This document shows, one piece after another, positions 20,385 to 31,688 of a DNA stretch of 64,000 bases. Position 1 is the stretch's first letter. The number at the start of each line of letters is the position of its first letter. Source of the stretch: Karalla daura (Eukaryota > Chordata > Actinopteri > Chaetodontiformes > Leiognathidae). Location: assembly GCA_029224185.1 (NCBI GenBank), contig CM055194.1:26146864-26210863 (forward strand), in the 5' to 3' direction. Below the pieces are notes generated by a model, which saw only the letters and a list, made by a program, of their open reading frames with translations, was not told where the DNA came from and ran no database searches. The position numbers and the translations under genes are program-made.

Positions 20385-20551
20385 CACTTGAAAATATAAG
20401 GAGTAGAAAGCACAGATAATTGTGTAAAATGTAAAGGGGTAGAAGCAAAAAGTAGGTTGAAAAATAATTACCCCACAAAAGAATAGATAACCACAATTTC
20501 TACTTAAGTAAGGGTAATAAAGTATTTGTACTTTGTTACTTGACACCTCTG
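20385..20551 (-). mobile_element. Tol2-like hAT element terminus (fragment)
   Basis: Read on the minus strand, the right edge begins CAGAGGTGTCAAGTAACAAA and continues with CTTACTTAAGTAG. This matches the terminal inverted-repeat style of Tol2-related hAT elements of fish (CAGAGGTG followed by AAGTAC and ACTTAAGTA words). A matching second terminus was not found in the preceding sequence, so this is probably a truncated or solo end. No transposase frame is present. Confidence 0.6.
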
Positions 20552-20559
20552 ATTATTTC

Positions 20560-21700
20560 CTGCATATTGTTGTCTATATTTAGATGGTGTGTCTTCCTGC
20601 TCGGGGACGTGCAGCTCTTTGCGTTCTTTACTTTTACTGCTATGTCAAAACAAATTCCTCAGTGGTGCAAATACTTGACCTAGAAAGTGCATTTCTGCCT
20701 GTTGGCTTTAGATAAACGACTTTGACCTTAAAAATGATATAACGTCCCATTTGTTGAATGTTGATCGTGTTTTCCTGACCAAAGACATCAGATCTTAAAA
20801 CAACATCAAGTATAAAATAGCGGCAAAAGGAACAGAAAATCTGAGCACAGATAGAATATGAACTTGGATAAGAGAGTGGTGCAAAGGGTTATAAAAGAGC
20901 TGTAAAAGAAGGTAAAGCTCAGGTGGAACCACAATGAGCCTCTCGCTTCCATGACAACAGAGAACAGAGAGGAACGTTCTATTGAAGCGTTCCAGGGCAA
21001 GATGTACGTAGATGAGAATATCTCTCTTCTACATTTACATACAGTAAATGCTCGGATTTTCAACTTACAGATGTTTATTGGTTTATATCATTCATTACGT
21101 TCATAGAAAAGTTTGCAGTTTTAAAGTTCACTTTAAATAAAAGACATTTCTTGAATGTTCAAAAGCTTGGCAAATGAGGAACATTTCTGATCCTGTTTAA
21201 AGTATAAGATGTGGGTACACATCTTCCACCGTGTGACAGGACTTACAGATGTTTGGACTGAGCAGCTCAGCTTCGCCTCTTCATCCAGGATGGAGAACAA
21301 GCATCATCTGGCTCCTCCTCCCGTCCCTGCTCCTCAGCCCACACTGGTCTTACCTGGAGCTTAAACGTTCCTCTGCATCTTCTAGAAGCTCCTGAAGACC
21401 CAGCTGCTCTGAGAGCATTTCCTCACTGTCTCTGACCTTGCATTTGACCTGCTCCTGCTCCTCCTCCCTGAACTACAGCCTCACTCTGCTCTGATTCTCG
21501 GTCTTCGGGGTTTGGAGCAGGAGCTGCTGCTGCTCTGAGGTCACTGCTGGATGCAGCTCCAGTTCCTCCTGGATGGAGGTGTGTGCTGAGGGACTGGGTG
21601 AGGCTGCAGCAGAAGTTCTCTGAGCAGCACAGAGCAGCCGGTCTGCAGACCCAGCAGCAGCTCCAGCTGCAGCATCAGGACACTGAGTGCAGTCAGAGCT
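20560..21700. other. intergenic upstream of lrrc8c, nothing coding recognised
   Basis: Non-repetitive sequence becoming GC-rich and CTG/CAG-rich toward the right. No exon recognised. Confidence 0.4.
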
Positions 21701-21719
21701 CCGAGGCTGCTCCTGGAGC

Positions 21720-21970
21720 TCCTCAGTCCACGCCCCCGGGGCGGACGGAGCTGCTGCAGCCTCCGGATCTGACTGCACCCCCCCCCCCCCCTCGGGGGGA
21801 GGGGGGCGTTGGGGGGTGAGGGGGCAGGATCTGTCCCAGAACACACCATGAGCCCGGAGTGTAGCGCTGGGAGCGGAGCGGAGCGCTGCTGAGCCGCATC
21901 TGTCCTGGAGGAGCAGGAGGAGGCGCAGCAGGAGCAGCAGGAGGAGCAGCAGGAGGAGCAGCAGGAGGAG
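21720..21970 (+). promoter_or_regulatory. lrrc8c: candidate lrrc8c promoter and 5' untranslated exon
   Basis: A GC-rich, CpG-containing block (about 21720-22050) ends a run of AGGAGCAGC repeats in a consensus donor GAGGAG|GTGAGT at 21970/21971. LRRC8C genes usually have untranslated first exons, so this is the best local candidate for transcription start plus exon 1. A start site cannot be fixed from sequence. Confidence 0.35.
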
Positions 21971-21974
21971 GTGA

Positions 21975-23631
21975 GTTCAGGAGCTTCCTCTGCTCTGGTA
22001 ACGGGGCTCGGTGCTGCGTTCACGGCCCTGTCCGGACGGTGGGACTCGGGGCCACTGGTTTGATGTGCTCTCAGGGTGATGGTGGGGTTTGTTTCGGGGA
22101 CCTGGACTCCCAGCAGCCTGAGCCAGGCCAGAGGAGCTGCTGCTCCTCCGCCACTGCGGACAGTTCTGGGGTTTTTCCAGGTCCCCTCAGAGACCGGACT
22201 GACTGTGCCTGAGCTGGGTGTGTTCCAAACATGTCTGTTTTTGGATATCTGGGATTCAGACAAATTTCCTGTCAGGAAGGGACAAGGATATGGCCTGCTC
22301 AGCCCAGCTCAGGCTGACTCATCCAGGGAAAGACTGAATTTTTCCAAAGTGCTTTACACAAACTACAGGCTCTGCTGGCTCATCCAAAGTCATTACTTAA
22401 TGTGTCTGAGTTTTTTTTCAATTACTTGATGAACTTTTTTCTTTTAATTTTGAACTAATCTTCCAAACAACTTAAAGAGTTTGTCACAGTTAAATGTCAC
22501 AGTTAAATTGTCCCTTCAGAACCAAGAGTAAGTGTGTCAAAAGTCTGAAAACAAGTGTTTAAGAGAGTTTCAGGGAGAAAAGAACAATTAATGTTGATAT
22601 GAAAATATGTGGGCACATAAAATATTTTCAGAATGCAAAATAGTGAAATACTGAGGTCCTTTATCTATGGCAATCAATTCATCACTTGAGTTGTTTTCCA
22701 TGAAAAGTTGTGAAACACTTTGTGGTTCCAGCTGCTCAATCCTCAGTAGCAGCAGTCACAGCTGGTTCAGCTTCTCCAAATCTCATTCACTGCATTTTAC
22801 CAAATGTAACATCTGGATCAAAACAGCCACACCCTGAGCAGTGTTGTTCTTCTCCTTCTTTTCCTTTAATGAGATGATTATTATTCAAAGACATGGAGCT
22901 GGAACCAGAGGCCACAGCAGCTCTGAGCCTCCATTTGACTGGGCCGATTGTATCTGAACATTTTGAGAAATCTAAAATCTAAAAGCCTCTACAGCTGTGA
23001 TAGAACACAGTTAGTTATGGTGTTCACACTGGAATGGAGATTTTGCTTTTTTTAATGTGCTCTGAAAAGTTCTGCATCAAAAATCTCTAAAGACTAAAGT
23101 TAGGATTCTTTCCATCCTGAGTCAATAATAACTCTTTGGTTATTTTAGCTGTGGGTTAGCTGCTTGTTTACCAGGCCTGGTTGCACCTCGGCCAGAAATA
23201 CAAAAGAAGGTCATGAGGGCTGAGCAGCACGTGTCAGGGTGTGTCTGAAAGACCGACAGCTCCGTCAGAAACTTGAAAATCTGTCAAACGAATTTAGAGG
23301 AAACCAAATAAACAGCAGGAGTTTCTCTGATGATCCGGTGGCAGCTGTTCTGTCTCAAACGTCGTCACATCAAACTTCCTGCAGGTTGAACCAGAGCAGA
23401 GCGAGAACAGCTCCAGGCGTTTGGCTGCACTGATCCTTTAAAGTCGTGTCGGTGTGAACATCTGCTCTTTGTCCTCTGTTGTTGTGATTCCAAGAAGCAG
23501 GAATCGATGCACAGCAGCACTGTTCTCACAGACTTAATTGACATTAACATAAACTGATGTGTGTCCCACTTGCTGTGTGTCTGCAGCACGCGAAACATTA
23601 TGATCTGGAACCCTGAAGATTGTTCTCCTCA

Positions 23632-23708
<77 letters not shown>

Positions 23709-24350
23709 TTTGATGAAGTTGCTAAACATTTAAAACTGTTAAGGATTTTCTCACAGCAGTGTTTCTGTCTGTATTTTTCATCATTGGAACTCTTTGGTTT
23801 TCCCTGAGGCTGCAGCCGAGCCGCTGCCAGGCTGGTGTTGGAAACAGGACACCTGCAGGAGCAGACCTTCACACAAGGTTACGCACACCGAGCAGAACCT
23901 CACAGCCTCATCCTCTTCTCACCATCGCAGACATGTTCAGCTCCAGTGCAAACCTGCAATCAACAGGACCAGAGGAGGATGTTTGAGCTCGACCACCATC
24001 ACACAACACGCTGAATGTTCCCATGTCCAAACATCACTGAAGTGTCCACAAAGTCACTGATTATCTACTCATTTGTTTGTGCTGCTCTGAAGCTTCATCA
24101 CTGAGAAACCAACCTGAAGTCAGCAACAGCTTTGCCAAAATGTCAATGGAGCTGCTCAGCATTAGTGTGTGTTCAATGAACAGACAGGGAGAACCACAAA
24201 GACAGAAAGATGCTAAATAAATAACAAATATGCATCGAGCAGCAGAGGTTCAGCTATGCCCACCCTGTACTGGGTACTGTAGAACACGTGTGTGACATCA
24301 CATCACATGTCTGGACGGGGACTGAACTGTGATCTCTTCCATGTTGTTTG
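21975..24350 (+). other. lrrc8c: lrrc8c intron, with (CA)n at 23632-23706
   Basis: Non-repetitive sequence with one 75-bp CA microsatellite. Additional untranslated exons could lie here but none is convincing. Confidence 0.4.
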
Positions 24351-24359
24351 ACAGGCATC

Positions 24360-24497
24360 ATGATTCCTGTGATGGAGTTCCGTCAGTTCTCTGAACAGCA
24401 GCCGGCGTTCAGAGTCCTGAAGCCGTGGTGGGACGTGTTCACTGACTACCTGTCCGTCATCATGCTCATGATCGGCGTCTTCGGCTGCACTCTGCAG
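24360..24497 (+). CDS. lrrc8c: lrrc8c coding exon A (residues 1-46, TM1)
   Basis: Acceptor TTTGACAG at 24354/24355, then ATG at 24360. Encodes MIPVMEFRQF through LKPWWDVFTDYLS and the first membrane segment to TLQ. The donor CAG|GTCGGT is slightly weak. Confidence 0.95.
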
Positions 24498-27400
24498 GTC
24501 GGTACCCACGCCTTACCCCACGCTCCACTGGGACCGTTGTTTTTCCTCTTTGAAAGTGAAGGAAATATGCAGGAAATGCACAGAACGTAAAAGTGAAGTG
24601 CCGCATAATAATGAGATAAAACCCTGCCTTGCTCTGATGTTTGTTCCATTAGCTCTGGAGTTGTTTACTCTGCTGCTCGGAGCTTCAGACTCTGCCTTCT
24701 GCTCTGGCAAAAGCTCAGACACACTAATTCCCTGCTTTTACAGCCTGGACTGTGTGCAGCAAAGGAAGCATTGAGCTCGTCCGGAGTTCAGCAGTGGAAA
24801 CATTTACCCGCCCAGCACCTCCGTAAACACTAGGCCCCGAGCATGCAGCACTCTCTGGCTCTTTCGATGCTCTGCAGAGTAAATCCTGGAAACGATACCA
24901 AAACATTTCTTGAAAAAACTGTTAACAAGATATTTATCAGACTGCATGCAGCTATTGTTCCCCCATTCGCTCTGGAACAATTTTTGGATGTGATCTAATC
25001 GTTGGTGAAGTGAATGGATAGTTAATTATGGAGCCAAGTTTACTTCATAAGTCAGCTGTAATGACTTCATTGTCTTGCTGCTTTTTGAGCCGAGGGAGAA
25101 AACCAGAGATCCAGAGTTTGTAATATTCTGCAGATCAGCTCTTAAGAAAGCTCTGCAGACGTGACTGTGCGTAACTCAACTGAAAGACTTCCTTTCCAGG
25201 AATGTTGTCACTGCGTTCTACTCTAATAGTTCCAGTGGATGTGAGTAGTGCTCCACGTCTTCTCTTCCTGTTATTGCTGTGGCAGAGTGAAGCAGCTGCT
25301 TTTCATTATTTACATAACCAGTAAACACTCAAGGTATTTGTTGTTTACCGCTGTCAAGTCCTACATGTTTACATGCTCTTAGTGACCTGGCACGCTGCTC
25401 CGCTTCCACGTCAGGTCAAAGTTCAGTGGAAACATCAGTGATTCAGTGAAAGAATTCACTGTCCAGTCATCACAATGTGATGCTTTACGTCTGAAGCCTT
25501 TACGTCTGAAGCCGCCTGTAGCCGCCTGTAGCCACCTGTAGCCACCTGTAGCCGCCTGTAGCCGCCTGTAGCCACCTGTAGCCGCCTGTAGCCGCCTGTA
25601 GTGGCGTGAAGAGACATGTAGCAACATGTAGCAAAGTGTAGCGATGTGTAGCGACGCATAGGGATGTGTAGCGATAAGTTGCAACGTGTAGTTTATCTCC
25701 CTCTGTTGGGTCCAGTTATAATAATAAGATCATCAACAACAACAACAACACTACTATCACTACTACAACCACTTCTAATACTACCACTACTAATGATAAA
25801 AAGAACAAGAAGCAGAAGAAGAAGAACACCAATAATAATCATCATCACCATCACAAGTAAAGTAAAGATGTTGGGAATGTTCAGTTTGGTGCATCAAAGT
25901 TCTTTGCACCTTGATGAGTGTCATTTTGTGCAGATGACAGCTGAGACGTGAAGAGACTCTGACATCTGAACGTCAGGCCTGATCATCGTCTCAGTGACTG
26001 TAACTCTGTTGTTTTTGTTCCAGGTGATGCAGGATAAAATCATTTGCCTTCCTCAGAGAACATCACTAGCTCCAGAGAACTCCAGCGACATAGAGGTGAA
26101 GTCGCTCCTCCACCTCCAGCCAAACATCTCAGCTGCTCCTAGAGAGATGACGGGTCTGAAGACAGACCTGGATCTCCAGCAGTACAGCTTCATCAACCAG
26201 ATGTGCTATGAGAAGGCTCTGCACTGGTATGCCAAGTACTTCCCCTACCTGGTGCTCATACACACCCTGGTCTTCATGGTCTGCAGCAACTTCTGGTTCA
26301 AGTTCCCTGGCTCCAGCTCCAAAATAGAGCATTTCATCTCAATGCTTGGAAAGTGCTTTGACTCTCCTTGGACCACGAGGGCTTTGTCCGAAGTGTCTGG
26401 AGAAAACCCTGAGGAGAAGGACCATAAAAAGAGTGGCACCAGCAGGTCCAACATCACAGTGTCTCCTGGAGAAGGAAGTCTGGAGAAGACCCAGTCTCTG
26501 CGCTCGATCCCAGAGAAAATCGTGGTGGAGAAACCATCAGCGAGCGTCCTGGATAAGAAGGAGGGAGAACAAGCCAAAGCTCTGTTTGAGAAGGTGAAGA
26601 AGTTCCGCCTGCACGTGGAAGAAGGAGACATCCTCTACCTCATGTACGTCCGCCAGACAGTGTTCAAGGTGTTCAAGTTCATTCTCATCATCGTCTACAA
26701 CAGTACCCTGGTCGACAAAGTGAGTAACAGCGTCCGCTGCGAGGTCGAGATCCAGGACATGACGGGATACAAGAACTTTAAATGCAACCACACGATGGCT
26801 CATCTGTTCTCCAAGCTGGCGTACTGCTACCTGTGCCTAGTGGCCGTCTACGGCCTCACCAGCCTCTACACCTCGTACTGGCTCTTCTATCGCTCCCTCA
26901 AAGAATACTCCTTTGAGTACGTGCGGCAGGAAACGGGCATCAACGACATCCCAGACGTGAAGAATGACTTTGCCTTCATGCTGCACATGATCGACCAGTA
27001 TGACCCGCTCTACTCCAAACGCTTTGCAGTGTTTCTATCCGAGGTCAGCGAGAACAAACTGAAGCAGCTGAACCTGAACCATGAGTGGACGGCAGAGAAG
27101 CTGCGTCAGAGGCTCCAGACGAACCCCAACAACCGTCTGGAGCTGCAGCTGTTCATGCTGCCCGGGCTCCCCGATACCGTGTTCGAGCTGACCGAGCTGC
27201 AGTCGCTCAAACTCGAGATCATCAACAACGTGACCATCCCGGCGTCCGTCTCTCAGCTGGAGGATTTGCAGGAGTTGTCTCTGTGCCAGTGCTCCTTAAA
27301 GCTGCACACAACCGCTACGTCCTTCCTCAGAGAAAACCTCAAAGTTCTGCGTGTGAAGTTTGATGACAACAGGGAACTTCCAAACTGGATGTATGGCCTC

Positions 27401-28273
27401 CGCAACCTCGAGGAGCTGTACCTGACCGGCTCGCTGAGTCCCGACGCCTCCAAGAACATCGTGTTTGAGTCGCTGCGGGAGATGAAAAGTTTGAAGACTC
27501 TCTCCTTGAAGAGCAATTTGACCAAGATCCCTCAGTCCATCGTGGACGTGTCCAGCCACCTGCAGCGGCTCTACCTACACAACGACGGCACCAAACTGGT
27601 GATGCTCAACAACCTGAAGAAGATGTCCAACCTGGTGGAGCTGGAGCTGGTTCGCTGTGACCTGGAGCGGATCCCACATGCCATCTTCAGCCTCACCAAC
27701 CTGCAGGAGCTCGACCTGAAGGAGAACAACCTGCGCTCCATAGAGGAGATCATCAGCTTCCAACACCTGCGAAAACTCACCTGTCTGAAGCTCTGGTACA
27801 ACGGCATCATGTACATCCCAGAACACATCAAGAAGCTGGGCAGCCTGGAGCGCCTCTACTTCAGCCACAACAAGGTGGAGATCCTGCCGTCACACCTGTT
27901 CCTGTGCAACAAGCTGCGCTACCTGGACCTCTCCAACAACGACATCCGCTTCATCCCCCCGGAGATCGGCGTCCTGCAGAGTCTGCAGTACTTCTCTGTC
28001 ACGTGCAACAAAATCGAGAACCTGCCGGACGAGCTCTTCTTCTGCAAAAAGCTCAAAACGCTGAAGCTTGGCAAAAATTCTCTGTCCATCCTGTCACCAA
28101 AGATCTCGTACCTGGCGCTGCTGACGCACCTGGAGCTCAGAGGGAACCACTTTGAGCTTCTGCCACAGGAGCTGGGCTTCTGTCGGGCTTTGAAGCGCAG
28201 CGGCCTGGTGGTGGAGGAGACGCTGTTTGAAACGCTGCCCTCAGATGTCCGGGACCAGATGAAGGCAGAGTGA
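24360..28273 (+). CDS. lrrc8c: lrrc8c: volume-regulated anion channel subunit LRRC8C (2 coding exons, 795 aa)
   Basis: Plasma-membrane subunit of VRAC, which forms hexamers with LRRC8A and conducts chloride and organic osmolytes on cell swelling. Coding exons 24360-24497 (46 aa) and 26024-28273 (749 aa) join in phase as TLQ-VMQDKIICLP. TM1 is about residues 23-46. Extracellular loop 1 has C54 and glycosylation sequons at 65-67 and 80-82. TM2 is about 119-138, and the intracellular loop ends DKKEGEQAKALFEKVKKFRL. TM3 is about 258-276, extracellular loop 2 has C285 and C300, and TM4 is about 312-334. The cytoplasmic leucine-rich repeat domain runs from about 390 to the end, with many LxxLxLxxN repeats, finishing LFETLPSDVRDQMKAE. 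Length and sequence match vertebrate LRRC8C (mammalian about 803 aa); the difference lies mainly in loop 1. Tandem with lrrc8d on the same strand. Confidence 0.97.
25507..25690. repeat. 10-bp minisatellite in the lrrc8c intron
   Basis: Units GTAGCCGCCT and GTAGCCACCT repeat about ten times, then decay into GTAGCAACAT/GTAGCGATGT variants. On the minus strand the frames read as short ATGGYRRLQ-type repeats, which are artefacts. Confidence 0.9.
25733..25860. repeat. compound trinucleotide-rich tract
   Basis: AAC, ACT, AAG and AAT triplet runs in succession, in the lrrc8c intron. Confidence 0.8.
26024..28273 (+). CDS. lrrc8c: lrrc8c coding exon B (residues 47-795)
   Basis: Acceptor TTGTTCCAG at 26023/26024. 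An open frame alone would suggest a start at 25994, but those ten codons are intron and acceptor sequence. Carries TM2-TM4 and the whole leucine-rich repeat domain. TGA at 28271-28273. Confidence 0.97.
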   Translation: MMQDKIICLPQRTSLAPENSSDIEVKSLLHLQPNISAAPREMTGLKTDLDLQQYSFINQMCYEKALHWYAKYFPYLVLIHTLVFMVCSNFWFKFPGSSSKIEHFISMLGKCFDSPWTTRALSEVSGENPEEKDHKKSGTSRSNITVSPGEGSLEKTQSLRSIPEKIVVEKPSASVLDKKEGEQAKALFEKVKKFRLHVEEGDILYLMYVRQTVFKVFKFILIIVYNSTLVDKVSNSVRCEVEIQDMTGYKNFKCNHTMAHLFSKLAYCYLCLVAVYGLTSLYTSYWLFYRSLKEYSFEYVRQETGINDIPDVKNDFAFMLHMIDQYDPLYSKRFAVFLSEVSENKLKQLNLNHEWTAEKLRQRLQTNPNNRLELQLFMLPGLPDTVFELTELQSLKLEIINNVTIPASVSQLEDLQELSLCQCSLKLHTTATSFLRENLKVLRVKFDDNRELPNWMYGLRNLEELYLTGSLSPDASKNIVFESLREMKSLKTLSLKSNLTKIPQSIVDVSSHLQRLYLHNDGTKLVMLNNLKKMSNLVELELVRCDLERIPHAIFSLTNLQELDLKENNLRSIEEIISFQHLRKLTCLKLWYNGIMYIPEHIKKLGSLERLYFSHNKVEILPSHLFLCNKLRYLDLSNNDIRFIPPEIGVLQSLQYFSVTCNKIENLPDELFFCKKLKTLKLGKNSLSILSPKISYLALLTHLELRGNHFELLPQELGFCRALKRSGLVVEETLFETLPSDVRDQMKAE

Positions 28274-29810
28274 AATGCCAACGTGCTGTAGCCTCAGTGC
28301 CTGCTGCTCCGTGTGCACCAGAGTCTGTTCTGTGACGAGTCGTAACCACGCTCACCTATTACACCTTAGGTCAGAGTTGTTTGGGAAAAAAACAAGATAT
28401 TAATTTACATGCATATCTACAGTGTATGAAGGATTGACTTCAGTCTTATATCTGTATGTTACACACAAAGCTCCAGACAGCAGCTGATTAGTTCTGCTTT
28501 GCACGAAAACAAGAGACAACAGCTGTTGTTTAATTCATACAAAAACAAATAATGTCAAAATTACAAGTTGTGACTTTTTGGGCATTATGTCGGCCTTTGT
28601 TTGGCCTGGTGCATCCCTGCAGCTTCTTAATTAGGGCTGGCTGGTTAATGAGTCTGACTAGCCTTGTATTCACTGGAGGAACTCTTTGTTTTTCACAGTT
28701 TCATTTCTCTTCAGGGTGTGATGTTAAGTGAACTGTTCGCAGGCTGCAGCTTCATATCTCAGAAGAGATGAGAAGCCACAGATCCTTTCGCCCAACACAT
28801 TAACTAGACCTCTTGCATAAACTATTTAAGCATATTTCCTGTCACTACCAGGAAAATAAATCTGAGAGCTGAATGTAAACACTGAAACCTCACAGAGCAT
28901 TAGGTCAGTAGCCTTATGAATGCTGTATTTTATACAGTTCATGTTTCTCTAATGAAGCTTGTGATTCTCCTAGACAGACTGTTAGTTCACATGGACCGAA
29001 GCTGCTGCAACAATGCAACAAAGCAAAGACTTTATCTCTGAGGAAAACATAGCACTTAACACTTCTGCCATGTAGGACGATCACATACTGATGTGCATTC
29101 AGCTCGAGGGACTTTGTCGTGCTGGGGTTTCTTCAGCTTTTGAAATGTACTAAAGATCGGCCTATCTGAAGCACATAATGCAAATATATTTATAGAAACA
29201 GTAGCTTAATGTTTTGATCAGTACACACATGAATAAATGACTTGTTAACACAATTTCTTCTCCTGGAATCATGAAAGTAACCTTGTGTTATCTGCTGTGC
29301 ATCCACCGGCCTCTTGTCTGCGTTGGTCATCACCTGCTGGCAGCTGAGGATTAATAAGCTAAGAAGATTAGTCTATTATTATTCATACACAGGGGACTGA
29401 TGGCAAACTAAAGCTGGTCGGTATCCCAAAATATGAGACTGACCAGAGCTGATTGGAACACAGTATGCTACATCCTGAATCCTACATATGAACACAGCAA
29501 GGTACATGTAACGTGAAAAAATAATGGTAACTACATTGCAAGATGGTTTAATATATATAAGTAGGAGTTTGTTTTGTTTTGTGAGATGATAAGATGATGT
29601 GCTTTTATCGACACAGCTCCAAATGCATCGCCATTGATCCTGGCTCCCTTCAGGACCAAATGTATATGAATGTAGATGTACATTTTGTGTTCATGCTTGT
29701 GTTCATGTACAACCTGTGCACACAAGATGAACAAAAATCACCCGATAAAAACATAAAAAACAAACACTTTAAATATTTTAAACAAGAATAAAGCATCTGA
29801 TGAGACAAAG
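28274..29810 (+). other. lrrc8c: probable lrrc8c 3' untranslated region
   Basis: AT-rich, without coding signal. AATAAA hexamers lie at 28855-28860, 29232-29237 and 29787-29792. LRRC8C transcripts in other vertebrates have long 3' ends, but the true end here is undetermined. Confidence 0.4.
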
Positions 29811-30229
29811 AAAATCTGACCTCAGAGCAGAACATTTAGTGGATCCGTCCCTGAACGCCTCAGACATCTAGTGGTCAAGAGAGGAACTGCAGCTCGATCC
29901 GGCTCAGTGAAGTGACTGATGACAGCTTATTTACTTAACCTGGTCATTGTTCTGAATTTAATCCATATCACGTGTTTATATAATATGATTTGATATGTAT
30001 ATCATTGGATATGTATATGTTATGATATGATGTTTGGACCTGAAGAGACTGTGACTGTGACATTTACACACAGTCTATGAGTGAGTTGAACGCAGCACCG
30101 TCGATCGGGCCCTGAACGCACCACACACTCGCAGTACAACAACACACAGTCGCACACAGCGCGCAGCTGTTCTCTGATGGACATGATGAAGCGTGTGCAG
30201 GATCGACCCCTGGCTGTGTAGCATCACAC

Positions 30230-30432
30230 CGGCTCCACGTCCCGCAGCCGGACCGGGCCGCACCGGACCGGACCGGGCTGTACCGGGCCAGAGACCGGAC
30301 TGGACCATCTGCGGGGGGTGTTGGGCTTGGTCCGGCCTGCACCCTCCTGCACCACCGGGAGCAGAACCGGAGCACGGAGCAGCCCCTCATCTCCGCGGAG
30401 GAGCTCGGAGTCCCGGACCGGAGCTGCTGCAG
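30230..30432 (+). promoter_or_regulatory. lrrc8d: candidate lrrc8d promoter / 5' untranslated exon 1
   Basis: A strikingly CpG- and CCGG-rich block (about 30190-30430) ends in GCTGCAG|GTGGGT at 30432/30433, a good splice donor. It is the only CpG-island-like stretch between the two lrrc8 coding regions, so it probably marks the lrrc8d start. The 5' limit is a guess. Confidence 0.45.
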
Positions 30433-30779
30433 GTGGGTGTCTGTGACCCTGTTCTAACCCTGAGCAGAACCAGCCTGGTTCCAATCCTGAGCAGAACCAG
30501 CCTGGTTCTGCACATCTGTACACCTGCACACTGAGCGTCCTGGATCGGCTCGGTTCGGCTGCAGGATGCGGCGCGACCCGGTTCGGCTGCTTCACATCTG
30601 TGCTGCGTTTACAGGCGGCTCGGACACCAGGGCTTCGTCCTGCAGCTGGCCTCAGCCTGCTCTGCTGTGGTCTGCTGCCTCAGTGGAACCACAGTGACCT
30701 TCAGTGACACACACACACACACACATACATACACACACAGCAGGGTGTTATGGCAGTGGTTGCAGGTCTCCTCATCCCC

Positions 30780-30945
30780 TTCAGATTCAGTCTGGACAGA
30801 GAGCCTGCTTTAACCTGCAGCTCCAACCGTTCACAGTCTGATGACATCAGCATCTGGACCCCCAGCAACACTCCAACATGGAGCTGGAGGCACTGAGATC
30901 GAACCACCAGCCTTCAGAGCCACGGCCGACTGCTCTGCCCCTGAT
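30780..30945 (-). repeat. tRNA-derived SINE-like fragment (inferred)
   Basis: On the minus strand it reads GGCTGGTGGTTCGATCTCAG, a B-box-like promoter word, followed by CTCCATGTTGGAGTGTTG. This resembles a common fish dispersed repeat with GGTGGTTCGATCCC. No A box, tail or target duplication was identified. Confidence 0.35.
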
Positions 30946-31017
30946 CACACACATCACCTCTCTTTATGTTATGTGTGTAACGATAATAGTCACCTGACAC
31001 GCTATGTGAACCTCCAG

Positions 31018-31018
<1 letters not shown>

Positions 31019-31085
<67 letters not shown>
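31019..31085. repeat. (TG)n microsatellite
   Basis: About 33 perfect TG units upstream of lrrc8d. Confidence 0.95.
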
Positions 31086-31086
<1 letters not shown>

Positions 31087-31394
31087 AGAACTGGTTTCTC
31101 AGAGCTGGTCATGCTGTCTGGGGTCATGTCGAGGGCACCGTCCTCTGAAACCACCTGAACCAGTGCAGCCTGGACTGGTTCCATTTGTCTGCTCTAAGCG
31201 GAATAGACGACACATGTGAACAGCTCTGTCACGTGGTCTTCAGGTGCATAATTCACTGAGTGCTGGACAGCAGCGGGTACGTAGCAGCGGCTGCAGGATT
31301 TAAGCAGATTATCGACCAGACTTGAACCCTGGTTGTGTCCACACACACACACCACATCACGTATTGATCATGGCACCTGTTCATCTCCTTGCAG

Positions 31395-31439
31395 GTTTCC
31401 ATCATGTACTGAGGTGACACGGCACTACCCTAAACTCAG
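31395..31439 (+). other. lrrc8d: candidate lrrc8d 5' untranslated exon 2 with a minimal uORF
   Basis: A 45-bp block bounded by acceptor CTCCTTGCAG and donor CTCAG|GTGAGC. It contains ATGTACTGA at 31404-31412, a Met-Tyr-stop upstream frame with A at -3. Splicing to the coding exon at 31687 would put it in the lrrc8d leader. Confidence 0.45.
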
Positions 31440-31480
31440 GTGAGCAACAACCAGTGTCTGCATGGTGTTTACTTCTACGC

Positions 31481-31517
31481 CCCCCCCCCCCGCCCCCCCC
31501 CACACACACACACACAT
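31481..31517. repeat. poly-C and (CA)n tract
   Basis: A C-rich homopolymer followed by a short CA run, inside the intron before the lrrc8d coding exon. Confidence 0.85.
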
Positions 31518-31688
31518 GATGCTACAATTACTGTTACGTTATTCTATTTTATTAGTCTTATTCTATTTTTATTGCTGCTTTTAACATATTTTCATTGTAT
31601 CAGATTCTGAAACATCTACAGATTTAATATCTTTCCATCCCATATCAATCTTATCAATAACACATTTTGTGTCATCTGTGTTGCAGGA

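Noticed and set aside
21541..22263. 240-codon minus-strand frame rich in Ser/Cys/Arg/Pro
   Set aside because: Covers the GC- and CAG/CTG-rich CpG block upstream of lrrc8c; no domain. Open frames are common in such composition.
25994..26023. Methionine at 25994 as the lrrc8c start
   Set aside because: These codons are intron and acceptor sequence (TTGTTCCAG). The true start is in the exon at 24360, which supplies the conserved MIPVMEFRQF and first membrane segment.
30780..30945. A possible tRNA gene on the minus strand
   Set aside because: Only a B-box-like word is present; no A box or cloverleaf, so at most a SINE fragment.
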